Below are positions 44,002 to 53,190 of a DNA stretch of 64,000 bases, piece by piece. The DNA is from Armatimonadota bacterium (GTDB lineage: Bacteria; Armatimonadota; Fimbriimonadia; Fimbriimonadales; Fimbriimonadaceae): the NCBI GenBank assembly GCA_022563855.1, contig JADFMN010000006.1, positions 124,001 to 188,000 of the forward strand. The letters run 5' to 3'. The stretch's first letter is position 1, and each line of letters starts with the position of its first letter. The notes below the pieces were generated by a model. It ran no database searches and was not told the DNA's origin. It was given only the letters and a program-made list of their open reading frames with translations. The translations under genes were made by a program, and so were the position numbers.

Positions 44002-44574
44002 ATGTCAAGCGAAATCCAGGAGAAAGTAATCTGCAACGGAGTCGACGTGACCGCGCTAGGCGAGGTCATCGGCGCGATCGAACAGGACAAGACCATCGCT
44101 GAGTTCACCTTCCGCGCCGACAATAAGTGGATCGACGGCGCGCTCAACCGCACCACGATCAAGGACTTCAAAGGCGGCGGCGGAGAACAGGTCCGCGACA
44201 AGGAGTTCGTGATCGACAACGACGAGCCGCCAGTGTTGCTCGGAAAAGACACTGCGGTCAACCCGGTCGAGTGGCTGTTGCACGCGATCGCGGGTTGCAT
44301 CACGACGACCACGATCTACCACGGTGCCGCGCGCGGGATCAAGATCAGCGAGATGTCGATCAAGCTCTCAGCTGACCTCGATCTGCGAGGGCTCTTGGAC
44401 ATTCCCGGCTCTGACAGACCTGGTTACACGAGCATCAACATGGACGTGACGATCAAGGGCGACGCCTCTGCGGAAGACCTGAGGGAGCTCGTCGAGTTCG
44501 CGAAGAACCACTCGCCGTCGGTCGACGTCATCAACAACGGCACGCCTGTAAACGCGACCGTCAACGCTAACTGA
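44002..44574 (+). CDS. OsmC family protein, resolving cysteine absent
   Basis: 190 residues of the OsmC/Ohr fold: KGGGGEQVRDKEFVIDNDEP, then GKDTAVNPVEWLLHAIAGCI with the peroxidatic Cys, and LSADLDLRGLL. OsmC proteins reduce organic peroxides with two cysteines; here the position of the second reads NHSPSVDVI, with Ser, so a classical disulfide cycle is not possible and another role (thiol or lipid carrier, or one-Cys peroxidase) must be considered. Own promoter in the divergent gap with copy-1 DUF4382; a hairpin terminator follows. Confidence 0.88.
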   Translation: MSSEIQEKVICNGVDVTALGEVIGAIEQDKTIAEFTFRADNKWIDGALNRTTIKDFKGGGGEQVRDKEFVIDNDEPPVLLGKDTAVNPVEWLLHAIAGCITTTTIYHGAARGIKISEMSIKLSADLDLRGLLDIPGSDRPGYTSINMDVTIKGDASAEDLRELVEFAKNHSPSVDVINNGTPVNATVNAN

Positions 44575-44596
44575 CGGCCTTTGCCGGACGGACGCC

Positions 44597-44629
44597 AGAA
44601 CCCTGCAGACTCGAAGTCTGGGGGGTTCT
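44597..44629 (+). terminator. Terminator hairpin after OsmC gene
   Basis: AGAACCC-tg-CAGACT-tcga-AGTCTG-gg-GGGTTCT, a two-part stem followed by TCTTTC. Lies 23 bp after the stop. Its shape (GAACCC ... TTCGA) is close to the REP hairpins of this region, so it may be an exapted REP. Confidence 0.75.
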
Positions 44630-44801
44630 TCTTTCGGAGTGCGGCCGTCTACACCTGCGGCAGACCGCGAGGTCGCCGCAGGCAGTCTGATCTAGGCAAA
44701 ATTGCTAGGTTTCCGACTATAGCAATGCGATCTTGAACCAATGTTGGTAAAGTAGAGCATCTGAAATTGCTCTGTAAAGAGTATTGGAGAGGAATCAGGA
44801 C

Positions 44802-45401
44802 ATGAGAAGCATTTTTGTTGTATCTATTTTAGTTCTATCGTCGGCAGCCTTCGCCCAGCCCGCCTTCTGGTCCGGTGACACAACCGGCCAGGCGACTTGG
44901 GATCGGCCGCTTAGCTTTACAGGCATATCGAGTCTCGGACCTGTACACTTTGAAATTCAACCGTTCTGGGTGACCGTCGGGAGCGAGTACGTTTTCGAGG
45001 TAAACGGCACCGGCCATCCCGACACGTATATCCACGTGTATGAGGGCACCTTTAATCCGCTCGACCAGCTCGTCAATCTGATTGCGGGCGACGACGACTT
45101 CAGCGACACGTTTACTGTGCTGAGCGGTACAGGCCAGGGCTTTGCTTCTTCACGAATTGCTCTGGGCGAAGGCTCAAATTACGGAGGCGCGGGGACGGGC
45201 CTCAACTTGACGGCCGGCTCGCAGTACTTTGCGATCGTTTCTGGGTTCGGCGCAGGGGATTTCGGTCCGTACGACGCCGGCATCGGCGGCGGACAAGGCC
45301 AGGTAAACCTTGGGATAGTTCCTGAGCCCGCTACTCTCACAGTCCTCGGACTCGGCGCGCTGGCGCTCCTGCGACGCCGCCGACGCAAGACCTCCGCTTA
45401 G
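44802..45401 (+). CDS. PEP-CTERM sorting domain protein
   Basis: 199 residues from ATG 44802 with TTGGAGAGGA upstream. Signal peptide (MRSIFVVSILVLSSAAFAQP), a beta-rich body resembling a pre-peptidase C-terminal-like domain (GHPDTYIHVYEGTF), and the sorting tail VPEPATLTVLGLGALALLRR with basic end. Exported and processed by an exosortase encoded elsewhere. Single-gene unit closed by a strong terminator. The body is unrelated to the PEP-CTERM protein at 8317. Confidence 0.88.
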   Translation: MRSIFVVSILVLSSAAFAQPAFWSGDTTGQATWDRPLSFTGISSLGPVHFEIQPFWVTVGSEYVFEVNGTGHPDTYIHVYEGTFNPLDQLVNLIAGDDDFSDTFTVLSGTGQGFASSRIALGEGSNYGGAGTGLNLTAGSQYFAIVSGFGAGDFGPYDAGIGGGQGQVNLGIVPEPATLTVLGLGALALLRRRRRKTSA

Positions 45402-45425
45402 AATAGAATAGTCTGCATCTAATAG

Positions 45426-45459
45426 AGCCGGTCGCCCGATGGGTGACCGGCTTTTTTTT
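45426..45459 (+). terminator. Rho-independent terminator
   Basis: AGCCGGTC-g-CCC-gat-GGG-t-GACCGGCT stem followed by eight T residues (45452-45459). A textbook terminator for the PEP-CTERM gene. Confidence 0.95.
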
Positions 45460-45465
45460 GTTTTC

Positions 45466-45494
45466 ATCCCTTCACACTGCGAGTGTAGAAGGAT
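45466..45494. repeat. Degenerate REP hairpin
   Basis: CATCCTTC-type element: CCCTTCACACT-GCG-AGTGTAGAAGG, the same design as the RAYT-linked hairpins (11-bp arm, 3-nt loop) with a few mismatches. It replaces the natural end of the protein fragment at 45496-45672. Confidence 0.75.
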
Positions 45495-45495
45495 G

Positions 45496-45672
45496 GCCAT
45501 CTGATCGTGAACCAGGTGTAGGAGTTCGGTGCGACCGATGCGCGGACGGTCATCTTGTAGCCGCGCGAGAGCGGCACGGAATTGCCCGGGCCGTTAGGCA
45601 CGAAGACGGTCGCACTGCCGCTAAGCTGCGGCAAACTGGCAGAGGGGGAGAACCGTGCGGTGTTCGCCGCAG
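45496..45672 (-). pseudogene. Remnant coding segment after DUF4382 copy 2, ended by a REP
   Basis: Directly after the copy-2 stop, the +1 frame is open and reads VVAAANTARFSPSASLPQLS, then SVPLSRGYKMTVRASVAPNS and YTWFTIR, and then runs into the degenerate REP. The end matches the 53-codon frame at 46619-46780 (PLSRDYRITVAAMVAPNSYT, WFTIR, stop). The beginning matches sequence after copy 1 (AASDVARFSPSPSL). So a small gene or domain once followed each DUF4382 gene; no start codon is left here. Confidence 0.6.
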
Positions 45673-46497
45673 CTACGACAGGTAAATCTCCGTGTGCTCG
45701 ACGTCGCCGACATCCGTGTTCTGCCCGGCGATTACGACTACGCCCTCCGACGCGGCAACATGTGTGAGCAGTCCTTCTGGAGAGTACAATTCAAAATCGA
45801 GGTCGTACACGCCCTCCTTTAACGCCCAAACTTTGAACGATCCGTCCATAATGCTCGAGGACGTATTGACAACGGTGCCCGGGTTGTAGCTTGGGCCATC
45901 CACGTAGGTCGCGTCGACGTGGACGCCGTACAGCGCGCCACCGTCGTTCACTGCGAAGCCGGAGATTGATCCGGCCAAATCCCGTAATATCACGTTAATT
46001 ACGGGCTTGAGCTTGTACTTTCCGTTGCCGGTTCGGATTAGCGACTTCTCCAAGTTGAAGTCGAGAAGAACCTCAACCGTGCCTTCTTCAACCTTGCCAT
46101 CGATGTTGAGCTTCAACCCTCTCCTTCCTGCGCCCACAATCTGCACGTCGTGTGTGCCTGTGTCGTCGGTAACGGTCACCTTGCTCAGGTACAGCTTGAT
46201 CTGGTTGAAATTCCCGCTCGGCACCATGGCGGAGCCGATCATCGTTTCGTTCTGTGTCAGCGTGAGCAGGTCGATGGTCTGCTGCTCAGTCTCGATATCG
46301 GCCCATATGCCGCTGACGTGCGCCTCGATGCGGTCGATCGTGATATTCACCGCTGTCACATTTAGTGGCGGGGCGTCGGACATGAAGAGGTTCAACCCTC
46401 CGCCCCCGAGTACGTCGGCACCAAATGCACCCCCACAGCCAACTGCTGCGACACCGGTAATCCCAAGCATCGCCAGGAATAGGAACGACCGACTCAT
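45673..46497 (-). CDS. DUF4382 lipoprotein, copy 2
   Basis: 274 residues from ATG 46497. Lipobox AAVGC, then DUF4382 (about 35-170; DRIEAHVSGIWADIETE, QIKLYLSKVTVTDDTGTHDV) and a CNA-B-like beta domain (GSISGFAVNDGGALYGVHVD). Highly similar along its length to 42918-43727, including the leader, so the two come from a segmental duplication that now brackets OsmC and a PEP-CTERM gene. Anchored, exported; function unknown. Confidence 0.88.
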   Translation of the reverse strand: MSRSFLFLAMLGITGVAAVGCGGAFGADVLGGGGLNLFMSDAPPLNVTAVNITIDRIEAHVSGIWADIETEQQTIDLLTLTQNETMIGSAMVPSGNFNQIKLYLSKVTVTDDTGTHDVQIVGAGRRGLKLNIDGKVEEGTVEVLLDFNLEKSLIRTGNGKYKLKPVINVILRDLAGSISGFAVNDGGALYGVHVDATYVDGPSYNPGTVVNTSSSIMDGSFKVWALKEGVYDLDFELYSPEGLLTHVAASEGVVVIAGQNTDVGDVEHTEIYLS

Positions 46498-46578
46498 ATC
46501 TTGTTTTGCCGCACATTCCCTATTGTAGGCCCAAGAACTGGTATTGCTCTCAGCTGTGCAGATTGCTGGTTTTGCCTG
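46498..46578 (-). promoter_or_regulatory. Conserved leader of DUF4382 copy 2
   Basis: Counterpart of 43728-43808; see that entry for the alignment. Here the element also has TTGGGCCTACAATAGGGAATG before TGCGG; copy 1 has an unrelated CCCCACCTGCTGCC stretch at that place, so only the two flanks are conserved. Confidence 0.45.
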
Positions 46579-46618
46579 CACTACGTAGACGGCGGCGCTG
46601 CTGCGACACTGCGTTGCG

Positions 46619-46780
46619 CTAGCGGATCGTGAACCAGGTGTAGGAGTTCGGCGCAACCATCGCGGCGACCGTGATCCTGTAGTCGCGGGAGAGCGGCATG
46701 GGTTGGCCGACTTCTTTTATCCAGATGCTTCCACCGGAGAGTGGGGCGCTCGCGACGCTGCGCTTAGGCGCTGCCGACAT
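46619..46780 (-). CDS. Short frame (53 aa), likely remnant of an exported protein's C-terminus
   Basis: Starts MSAAPKRSVASAPLSGGSIW and ends APNSYTWFTIR, then stop. The second half is similar to the remnant at 45496-45672 in protein sequence, and third-position changes between the two suggest past selection on the protein. No ribosome site or signal peptide, so it is more probably the tail of a decayed gene than a working small gene. Lies upstream of DUF4382 copy 2. Confidence 0.45.
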   Translation of the reverse strand: MSAAPKRSVASAPLSGGSIWIKEVGQPMPLSRDYRITVAAMVAPNSYTWFTIR

Positions 46781-46972
46781 ATCCCTAAGCAGATGGGACT
46801 GTTACTGTCGAACCCCTCACCCATCCACGTCGAACTCTCCACCGGAGACTTCTTTGGCGGACCCTCCTCTCCCTCAAGGGGAGAGGGGACAGCTCGCGAG
46901 CCGGACTTGCTGAGTCGTTCTGCGCTCAACGCGATCCAATGGTAGAATCGACTTGCCCACAGTGAGGTTTGT
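46781..46972. repeat. Gap with G/C-rich palindrome
   Basis: No gene seen. Contains AACCCCTCACCCATCC (46811-46826) and the hairpin CCTCTCCCTCAAGGGGAGAGG (46865-46885), a member of the CCCTCTCCC palindrome family also at 2031, 57021 and 62160. The rest should hold the promoter of the phosphodiesterase gene at 46973. Confidence 0.7.
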
Positions 46973-48598
46973 ATGCTCGTCGCTCTCGCGCTTTCGCTGT
47001 CCTTCTCCAACATCAGCCATGAACCACCGACCGCAGCAGCCCAGGTCAACAAGGTGCTTGTCATCGGGCTCGATGGGTGTCGGCCTGACGCGCTCGAAGT
47101 AGCCGAGACGCCGTACATCGACGGCCTCATCGAAAACGGTGCATACGCCGTCGGGCTCGGCAATCCGAGATCGTCCAGCGGGCCGTGCTGGTCGAGCATT
47201 CTCTGTGGAGTTTGGTCGGACAAGCACGGCGTCATCGACAACAGCTTTACAGGTAGCAACTACGCGGAGTACCCGGACTTCTTGACGCTCGTCGAGAGGC
47301 TGAAGCCGTCGCTCCGCACAGTCGGAATCACGGCGTGGACGCCGATCGCGGATAAGATTATCCAGGTCGCGGACTACGAAGGGCCGCAGACCGGCGACGG
47401 TGACGACGTCACCGCCCGAGAGGTCGCCGCCGAGCTGCGAACGAACGATCCAGATGTGATCTTCGTGCATTTTGACGATCCGGACATCGCAGGCCACACA
47501 TACGGCTACGGCCCGGATATTCCCAAGTACGTGGAGGTGATCGAGGAGGCTGACGCAAAGGTCGGCGTAATACTCAATGCGTTGCGCGGTCGGTCTTCGT
47601 ATGCGGAGGAGAACTGGCTGATCATCCTGACTTCCGATCACGGCGGAACGGGGTACGGCCACGGCCTGGACATTCCAGAGCACGTCAACATCCCGTTCAT
47701 CGTCAGCGGCTCGGATGCGGCGTCCGAGTTCTCTGTCGTGCCGAAGCAAGTCGACGTCGCCCCGACTGTGATGGCGCACCTCGGGATCGAGTTGGACAAT
47801 CTCGTTGATTTCGATGGCATTCCGGTGGGTCTGGCTGCTTTCGATAGCGAAAAACTTGCCATATCGCGCGGTCTATTCCGCGTCGGATTCTATCCCGACG
47901 ACACGTTTCACGTTGGAACTGTCGACGTGTATCTAGCCCATTCCTTTCCTGACCTTGACGTTCGGTTCACGACGGATGGATCGTTGCCAACGGTAGATTC
48001 GCCACTGTCAAACGGTGCGATCAAGTTGGAAGAATCCACGACGATCCGTGCGGCAGCGTTTAGTGACGAACGGCGCATCGGGCCGACGAGCAGCAAGGCG
48101 TATTTCGTGCAGAAGGAAATTGCAAAGTCCGTGCCGTTGCCGGACAACTTGAAAGTCGGAATCCTGTACGCCGTGTTCGAAGGGGAGTTTTCAAAATGGC
48201 CGGAAGAGCAGTTGCTGAAGGCGACAAAGTCCGGAATCAGCGACCGCATTACGCACGAGGTCGCCGGGCTGGAGGAGAACTACGCGATCCTCTTTGAGGG
48301 GTACTACAACGCCCCGGCTGAAGGAGTGTACGAGTTTGCTCTATCGTCCGACGACGGCTCCAAGCTATGGATCGACGACGTGCTCGTCGTCGACCACGAC
48401 GGCCTGCACGGCACATCGTCCAAGTCCGGCTTCTACGCGCTGGAGGCCGGGCACCACCACATCCGCGTTGGGTTTTTCCAGGCTGGCGGCGCTCACAGTT
48501 TGAAGCTGGGCATCAAACTGCCGGATGGCACGGCGATCGAGCCAGGTGCGGCAGAGCTGGCTTACGTAGTGCGGGATGTCGGCGGAACAGGGCCGTGA
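46973..48598 (+). CDS. Exported alkaline-phosphatase-superfamily phosphodiesterase with chitobiase-C and PA14-like tail
   Basis: 541 residues. Signal peptide (about 1-24). Catalytic domain about 27-290 of the type I phosphodiesterase/nucleotide pyrophosphatase kind: metal-binding VLVIGLDGCRPDAL, nucleophile region SSSGPCWSSILCGVWSDKHG (Ser at the Thr/Ser position), HFDDPDIAGHTYG and TSDHGGTGYGHG. Then a chitobiase-C domain (about 305-375; VRFTTDGSLPTVDSPLSNGA) and a PA14-like domain (about 395-520; SSDDGSKLWIDDVLVVD). Removes phosphate diesters or sulfates from an external substrate. Stop overlaps the GH127 start (GTGA), so the two act in one operon. Confidence 0.87.
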   Translation: MLVALALSLSFSNISHEPPTAAAQVNKVLVIGLDGCRPDALEVAETPYIDGLIENGAYAVGLGNPRSSSGPCWSSILCGVWSDKHGVIDNSFTGSNYAEYPDFLTLVERLKPSLRTVGITAWTPIADKIIQVADYEGPQTGDGDDVTAREVAAELRTNDPDVIFVHFDDPDIAGHTYGYGPDIPKYVEVIEEADAKVGVILNALRGRSSYAEENWLIILTSDHGGTGYGHGLDIPEHVNIPFIVSGSDAASEFSVVPKQVDVAPTVMAHLGIELDNLVDFDGIPVGLAAFDSEKLAISRGLFRVGFYPDDTFHVGTVDVYLAHSFPDLDVRFTTDGSLPTVDSPLSNGAIKLEESTTIRAAAFSDERRIGPTSSKAYFVQKEIAKSVPLPDNLKVGILYAVFEGEFSKWPEEQLLKATKSGISDRITHEVAGLEENYAILFEGYYNAPAEGVYEFALSSDDGSKLWIDDVLVVDHDGLHGTSSKSGFYALEAGHHHIRVGFFQAGGAHSLKLGIKLPDGTAIEPGAAELAYVVRDVGGTGP

Positions 48599-50442
48599 AG
48601 CAAGCGGACGACGGTAAGATCGACGATTCGTTTTGGAGTCCGCGGCTTCGCACGAACCACGAGACCACGATCTGGGCGGGTTTCAACCGGTGCGAAGAGA
48701 CAGGCCGCATCGACAACTTTGCCATCGCGGGAGGATTGAAAGAAGGCGAGTTCAAGGGAATTTGCTACGACGATTCCGACGTGTACAAGATGATCGAGGG
48801 CGCGTCGTACGTGTTGGCTGCGAGCCAGGACAAGACGCTGGACAAGTATCTGGACGAGCTGATCGCGAAGATCGCCAGCGCGCAGGAGGAAGACGGCTAC
48901 CTGTACACGATCCGCACGATCCAGGGGGAGGATGTGCGCGGCGCTGCTGGCCGGAAGCGGTGGTCGAATCTGGCGCACAGCCACGAGCTCTACAACGTCG
49001 GGCATCTTTACGAAGCGGCGGTTGCGCATCACCGTGCGACGGGTAAGGAATCGCTGCTGGATGTTGCGGCAAAGAGCGCCGATCTGATCGTGAAGACGTT
49101 CGGCCTCGAAGAGGGGATGAACCGTGCGGTTCCCGGCCATGAAGAGATCGAGATCGGTCTGATCAAGCTGTCGCGCGCGACCGGTAAGGAGGAGTACTTC
49201 GCTCTCGCAAAGCACTTCATAGACATGCGAGGCCAGTCGAATTTGAGGTCGGTATACGGCGACTACTGCCAAGACGGAAAACCGTTTACCGAGCAGCGCG
49301 ACCCGGTCGGCCACGCGGTGCGCGCGATGTATCTGTACACCGCCGCAGCCGACGTTGCGGCGATCAACGGAGACCGCGAATACATCGAAACGGTAGATGC
49401 GCTGTGGCAGGAGATCGTATCGACTCGCATGGCGGTAACGGGCGGAATCGGTGCCCGCCGTTCGGTCGAGGGGTTCAGCGAACCGTACGACTTGCCGAAC
49501 GCCAGCGCGTACAACGAAACGTGTGCGGCGATCGGGTTCGGTCTGTGGAACCAGCGCATGTTCGTGCTGCACCGAGACGGCAAGTACGTCGATGTACTCG
49601 AGCGGATTCTGTACAACGGCTTTCTCTCCGGCGTATCGCTGAGCGGTGACACGTTTTTCTATCCTAATCCGCTTGCATCGGACGGTATCGATCCCTTCAA
49701 CCACGGAAGCGCGAACCGCAAGGAGTGGTTTGAAACTTCGTGCTGCCCTGTGAACATCGTTCGCTACATGCCTTCTATCGCAGGGATGATCTACGCTGCG
49801 GACGAGAAGGGCGTGAGCGTGAACCTCTTCATCGGCAGCGATGCAAACTTGGTCTTCCGCGACTTGAGGGTGCGAGTCGGCCAGCGAACGGAGTACCCGT
49901 GGAGCGGGCGTATCGAGCTATCGGTCGACCCTGAGAAAGAGGGGGAGTTCGAGCTGCGGATTCGTGTCCCGGGTTGGGCTAACGGTCGCCCAGTGCCGAG
50001 CGACCTGTATCGCTACCTATCGCCTGCACCTGCAAGCGACTCTTGGTCCGTTTCTGTGAACGGTGAATCGAACAATGCACCGATCGAACTTGGGTTTGCA
50101 GTCGTGCGGCGCGTTTGGAAAAAAGGTGACGAGGTGGTGATCGAGTTCCCGATGGACGTACAGCGCGTCGTCGCTCACGAGGAGGTCGAGGAGGACAAGG
50201 GGCTTGTCTGTCTGGAGCGCGGGCCGATCGTCTACTGCTTCGAAGGGGCTGACAACCCTCAAGCGATGGACGGTCTAGTCGTGCCCGATGACGCCCGGAT
50301 CAGAACGACGCACAAGCCTGACCTGCTCGGCGGCGTCACCGTGCTTGAAACCCTTGGCGATCCGCTCTTGACGGCGATCCCGTATTTTGCGTGGTCGAAC
50401 CGTGGCACGAACCCAATGCGAGTCTGGGTCGGCCGCCGGTAA
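48595..50442 (+). CDS. GH127 glycoside hydrolase (beta-L-arabinofuranosidase-like)
   Basis: 615 residues from GTG 48595, overlapping the previous stop by 4 bp; the longer frame back to 48367 lies inside the phosphodiesterase. Matches DUF1680/GH127: DGYLYTIRTIQ, AHSHELYNVGHLYEAAVAHH, GGIGARRSVEGFSEPYDLPN, and the zinc/cysteine active site with Glu-Cys in YNETCAAIG and paired Cys in SCCPVNIVRYMPS; a Cys of this site is the nucleophile in characterised members. No signal peptide, so it may act inside the cell on imported oligosaccharides while its neighbours act outside. Confidence 0.92.
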   Translation: MKQADDGKIDDSFWSPRLRTNHETTIWAGFNRCEETGRIDNFAIAGGLKEGEFKGICYDDSDVYKMIEGASYVLAASQDKTLDKYLDELIAKIASAQEEDGYLYTIRTIQGEDVRGAAGRKRWSNLAHSHELYNVGHLYEAAVAHHRATGKESLLDVAAKSADLIVKTFGLEEGMNRAVPGHEEIEIGLIKLSRATGKEEYFALAKHFIDMRGQSNLRSVYGDYCQDGKPFTEQRDPVGHAVRAMYLYTAAADVAAINGDREYIETVDALWQEIVSTRMAVTGGIGARRSVEGFSEPYDLPNASAYNETCAAIGFGLWNQRMFVLHRDGKYVDVLERILYNGFLSGVSLSGDTFFYPNPLASDGIDPFNHGSANRKEWFETSCCPVNIVRYMPSIAGMIYAADEKGVSVNLFIGSDANLVFRDLRVRVGQRTEYPWSGRIELSVDPEKEGEFELRIRVPGWANGRPVPSDLYRYLSPAPASDSWSVSVNGESNNAPIELGFAVVRRVWKKGDEVVIEFPMDVQRVVAHEEVEEDKGLVCLERGPIVYCFEGADNPQAMDGLVVPDDARIRTTHKPDLLGGVTVLETLGDPLLTAIPYFAWSNRGTNPMRVWVGRR

Positions 50443-50503
50443 CACGACCGATAGCATCACAACCGCGCCATCCTGTACGCGTATTGCGTACAATCTGTGT
50501 GCT

Positions 50504-52513
50504 ATGGTGCTTTCCGTCTTGGTTCTGTGCGGTGCGATGATGACGACAACCTCTGTTCAGCAAACGACGAACGACGAAAGGATGGATTGGTGGCGCGAGG
50601 CGCGGTTTGGGATGTTCATCCATTGGGGCCTTTACGCAGTCCCCTCTGGCGAGTGGGGCCAGGGCACCGATCACGGCGAGTGGATCTACACGACCGCGCA
50701 GATCCCAATTCCCAAGTACGAGGAGTTTCTGCAGCAGTTCAACCCTGTGAAGTTCGACGCAGAGGCGTGGGTGAAGATGGCGAAGGACGCGGGGATGAAG
50801 TACATCGTCATCACGTCGAAGCACCACGACGGGTTTGCGCTGTTCGATAGCGAGGTAAGCGACTACGACATCATGGCGACGCCATTCAAGCGCGACATCA
50901 TGAAGGAGCTGGCCGAGGCGTGTCGCAAATACGGCATCAAGATGTGCTGGTACCACTCGATCATGGACTGGCACCACCCGGACTACTTGCCGCGCAGGGG
51001 GTGGGAAGACCGGTCAGCCGAGGGCGCTGACTTCGACCGCTACGTCGACTACTTGCACGAACAGGTGACGGAGCTTCTGACGAACTACGGCGACATCGGC
51101 GTGATGTGGTTCGACGGCGAGTGGGAGTCGACTTGGAGCCCGAAGTACGGCGAGTCTCTTTACGAACTGTGCCTTCGGTTGCAGCCGGACGTGATCGTGA
51201 ACAACCGCGTGACGGTCGGTCGCGCTGGCATGCAGGACGCGAACAGAGAGGGCGTCGGCGACTTCGGCACGCCCGAGCAGCACATCCCCGCCGAAGGCAT
51301 CCAAGGGCTCGACTGGGAAACGTGCATGACGATGGGGCGGCATTGGGGATACAACAAGCGCGACACGTTCAAGTCGCCGCGCGAGCTGGTGCGCAACCTC
51401 ATCGACATCGCATCGAAAGGCGGCAACTACCTGCTCAACGTCGGACCTCGCCCTGACGGTACTTTTCCGGACGAGTCGGTCGCGATCCTGAAGAACTATG
51501 CGGAGTGGATGAACGTGAACGGGGAGGGGATCTACGGCACGCAGGCTTCGCCGCTCGGCGCACTGGATTGGGGCCGCTGCACAGCGAAGCAGGTCGACGG
51601 CAAGTGGCGCTTGTACCTGCACGTGTTCGATTGGCCGAGCGACGGGAAGCTCGTCGTCCCGCTGATCGGCAACGATAGCAGTGAGGCCTGGATGCTCGAT
51701 GGGGGCGCGCGTCTGACGTCCACCGTTGTGGGTAACGACATCGTCATCTCGGTCCCGCAAATTACAGACGCCGGTGACGCGACGGTTGTTGTTTTGGAGC
51801 TGGACGAGAAGCCGATCGTCTACAAAGCGCCGACTATCGCAGCCGAATCAGACATCTTCATTGAGAGCGTGTCCGTGCAAATAGAAGCGAGCTCGGATCA
51901 GCTAGTCATCCGATACACTACCGATGGCTCTGATCCCATGGCTGACTCACCCGTCTACAGGGCGGCGTTCAGCGTTGACGAAACAACGGTCGTCCAGGCG
52001 CGAGCGTTCTTCAACGGCCGCGCCGTCAGCGACGTCACGTCGAGACAGTTCGAGCGCGTGGCGCCGATGCCAGCATCGGGCCAGGGTTCTCAGGCTGGTC
52101 TTGCGCTCAGGAGGTACGAAGGCGATTGGAACACGCTGCCCGACTTTGATCAGTTGACTCCGGTTCGCACGGCGGTGGTCTCCAAGGTTGGGCTTGATCC
52201 ATCACCGTACCCGGAGTACGCCGGTTTCCGGCTAACCGGAACGATCACAGTTTCCAAGACGGACGTTTATCGATTTGCGCTGACCTCGGATGACGGTGCC
52301 AAATTATGGATTGACGGGAACCTGATCGTGGACAACGATGGGCTGCACGGCGCCACGGAATTGCAAGGTGTCGCCGCGCTGGCGGCTGGGGCCCACACGA
52401 TCCGCGTGGAGTACTTCAACAAGACAGGCGGATCGGCTCTTTCGTTGAGGTTTGCAGGCACGGGAAAAGCGCTGGCAGCGATCGCAAACGATGCCCTGCG
52501 GCACAGCCCATAA
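50504..52513 (+). CDS. Exported GH29 alpha-L-fucosidase with chitobiase-C and PA14-like tail
   Basis: 669 residues from ATG 50504; hydrophobic N-terminus ([15 protein letters not shown]). Catalytic domain about 20-370: [35 protein letters not shown], nucleophile Asp in [10 protein letters not shown], and [14 protein letters not shown]. Then a beta domain, a chitobiase-C domain (about 435-510; [19 protein letters not shown]) and a PA14-like domain (about 540-655; [18 protein letters not shown]). Its catalytic domain is only distantly similar to the other GH29 at 39869, so they probably cut different linkages, but the tails are alike. Follows GH127 after 61 bp. Confidence 0.93.
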   Translation: MVLSVLVLCGAMMTTTSVQQTTNDERMDWWREARFGMFIHWGLYAVPSGEWGQGTDHGEWIYTTAQIPIPKYEEFLQQFNPVKFDAEAWVKMAKDAGMKYIVITSKHHDGFALFDSEVSDYDIMATPFKRDIMKELAEACRKYGIKMCWYHSIMDWHHPDYLPRRGWEDRSAEGADFDRYVDYLHEQVTELLTNYGDIGVMWFDGEWESTWSPKYGESLYELCLRLQPDVIVNNRVTVGRAGMQDANREGVGDFGTPEQHIPAEGIQGLDWETCMTMGRHWGYNKRDTFKSPRELVRNLIDIASKGGNYLLNVGPRPDGTFPDESVAILKNYAEWMNVNGEGIYGTQASPLGALDWGRCTAKQVDGKWRLYLHVFDWPSDGKLVVPLIGNDSSEAWMLDGGARLTSTVVGNDIVISVPQITDAGDATVVVLELDEKPIVYKAPTIAAESDIFIESVSVQIEASSDQLVIRYTTDGSDPMADSPVYRAAFSVDETTVVQARAFFNGRAVSDVTSRQFERVAPMPASGQGSQAGLALRRYEGDWNTLPDFDQLTPVRTAVVSKVGLDPSPYPEYAGFRLTGTITVSKTDVYRFALTSDDGAKLWIDGNLIVDNDGLHGATELQGVAALAAGAHTIRVEYFNKTGGSALSLRFAGTGKALAAIANDALRHSP

Positions 52514-52515
52514 TC

Positions 52516-53190
52516 ATGGCACCGGTGCCGAAAGCAGTCGTGCTCCTTTCTGGCGGACTTGATTCAGCGACCTGTCTCGCGATCGCGCAATCGCAGGGGT
52601 TTGCGTGTTTCTGCATGAGCTTCGACTACGGCCAGCGGCACCGCATTGAGCTGCAGAGCGCAAAGCAGACTGCGGAAAGCCAAAGCGCAACTGAGCATCG
52701 CGTCGTGAAAATCGACGCAAGCGCGTTCACCGGCTCTGCCCTCACGGAGGATATCGATGTGCCGAAGAGCGAGACAGACGGGATACCGGTCACGTACGTT
52801 CCTGCGCGCAACACCGTGTTTCTCAGTTTCGCGCTCGCTTGGGCCGAGGCGCTTGGCTCGCAGGACATCTTCATAGGAGTCAACGCGCTCGATTACTCGG
52901 GCTATCCGGATTGCCGCCCCGAGTACATCTCCGCTTACGAACGGATGGCGAACCTCGCAACAAAGGCTGCCGTCGAGGGAAGGCTGATGACGATTCACAC
53001 TCCGCTGATCGACAAGACCAAGGCGCAGACGATCGAGATCGGCTCCGGCCTGGGTGTCGATTACGGATTGACCTCAAGCTGTTACGACCCAGACGCCGAG
53101 GGCAAGCCGTGCGGGGAGTGCGACTCATGCCGAATCCGCAATCGCGGATTTGAGGAGTTGGGGATGGAAGACCCGTTGCTGGCACGATGA
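52516..53190 (+). CDS. queC: 7-cyano-7-deazaguanine synthase
   Basis: 224 residues. ATP-dependent conversion of 7-carboxy-7-deazaguanine to preQ0 in queuosine synthesis. PP-loop [10 protein letters not shown] at the N-terminus, [21 protein letters not shown], and the C-terminal zinc Cys set SCYDP ... [11 protein letters not shown]. The TGA overlaps the queE ATG (ATGA at 53187). It starts 2 bp after the fucosidase stop, with no visible terminator between, although the functions are unrelated. Confidence 0.96.
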   Translation: MAPVPKAVVLLSGGLDSATCLAIAQSQGFACFCMSFDYGQRHRIELQSAKQTAESQSATEHRVVKIDASAFTGSALTEDIDVPKSETDGIPVTYVPARNTVFLSFALAWAEALGSQDIFIGVNALDYSGYPDCRPEYISAYERMANLATKAAVEGRLMTIHTPLIDKTKAQTIEIGSGLGVDYGLTSSCYDPDAEGKPCGECDSCRIRNRGFEELGMEDPLLAR

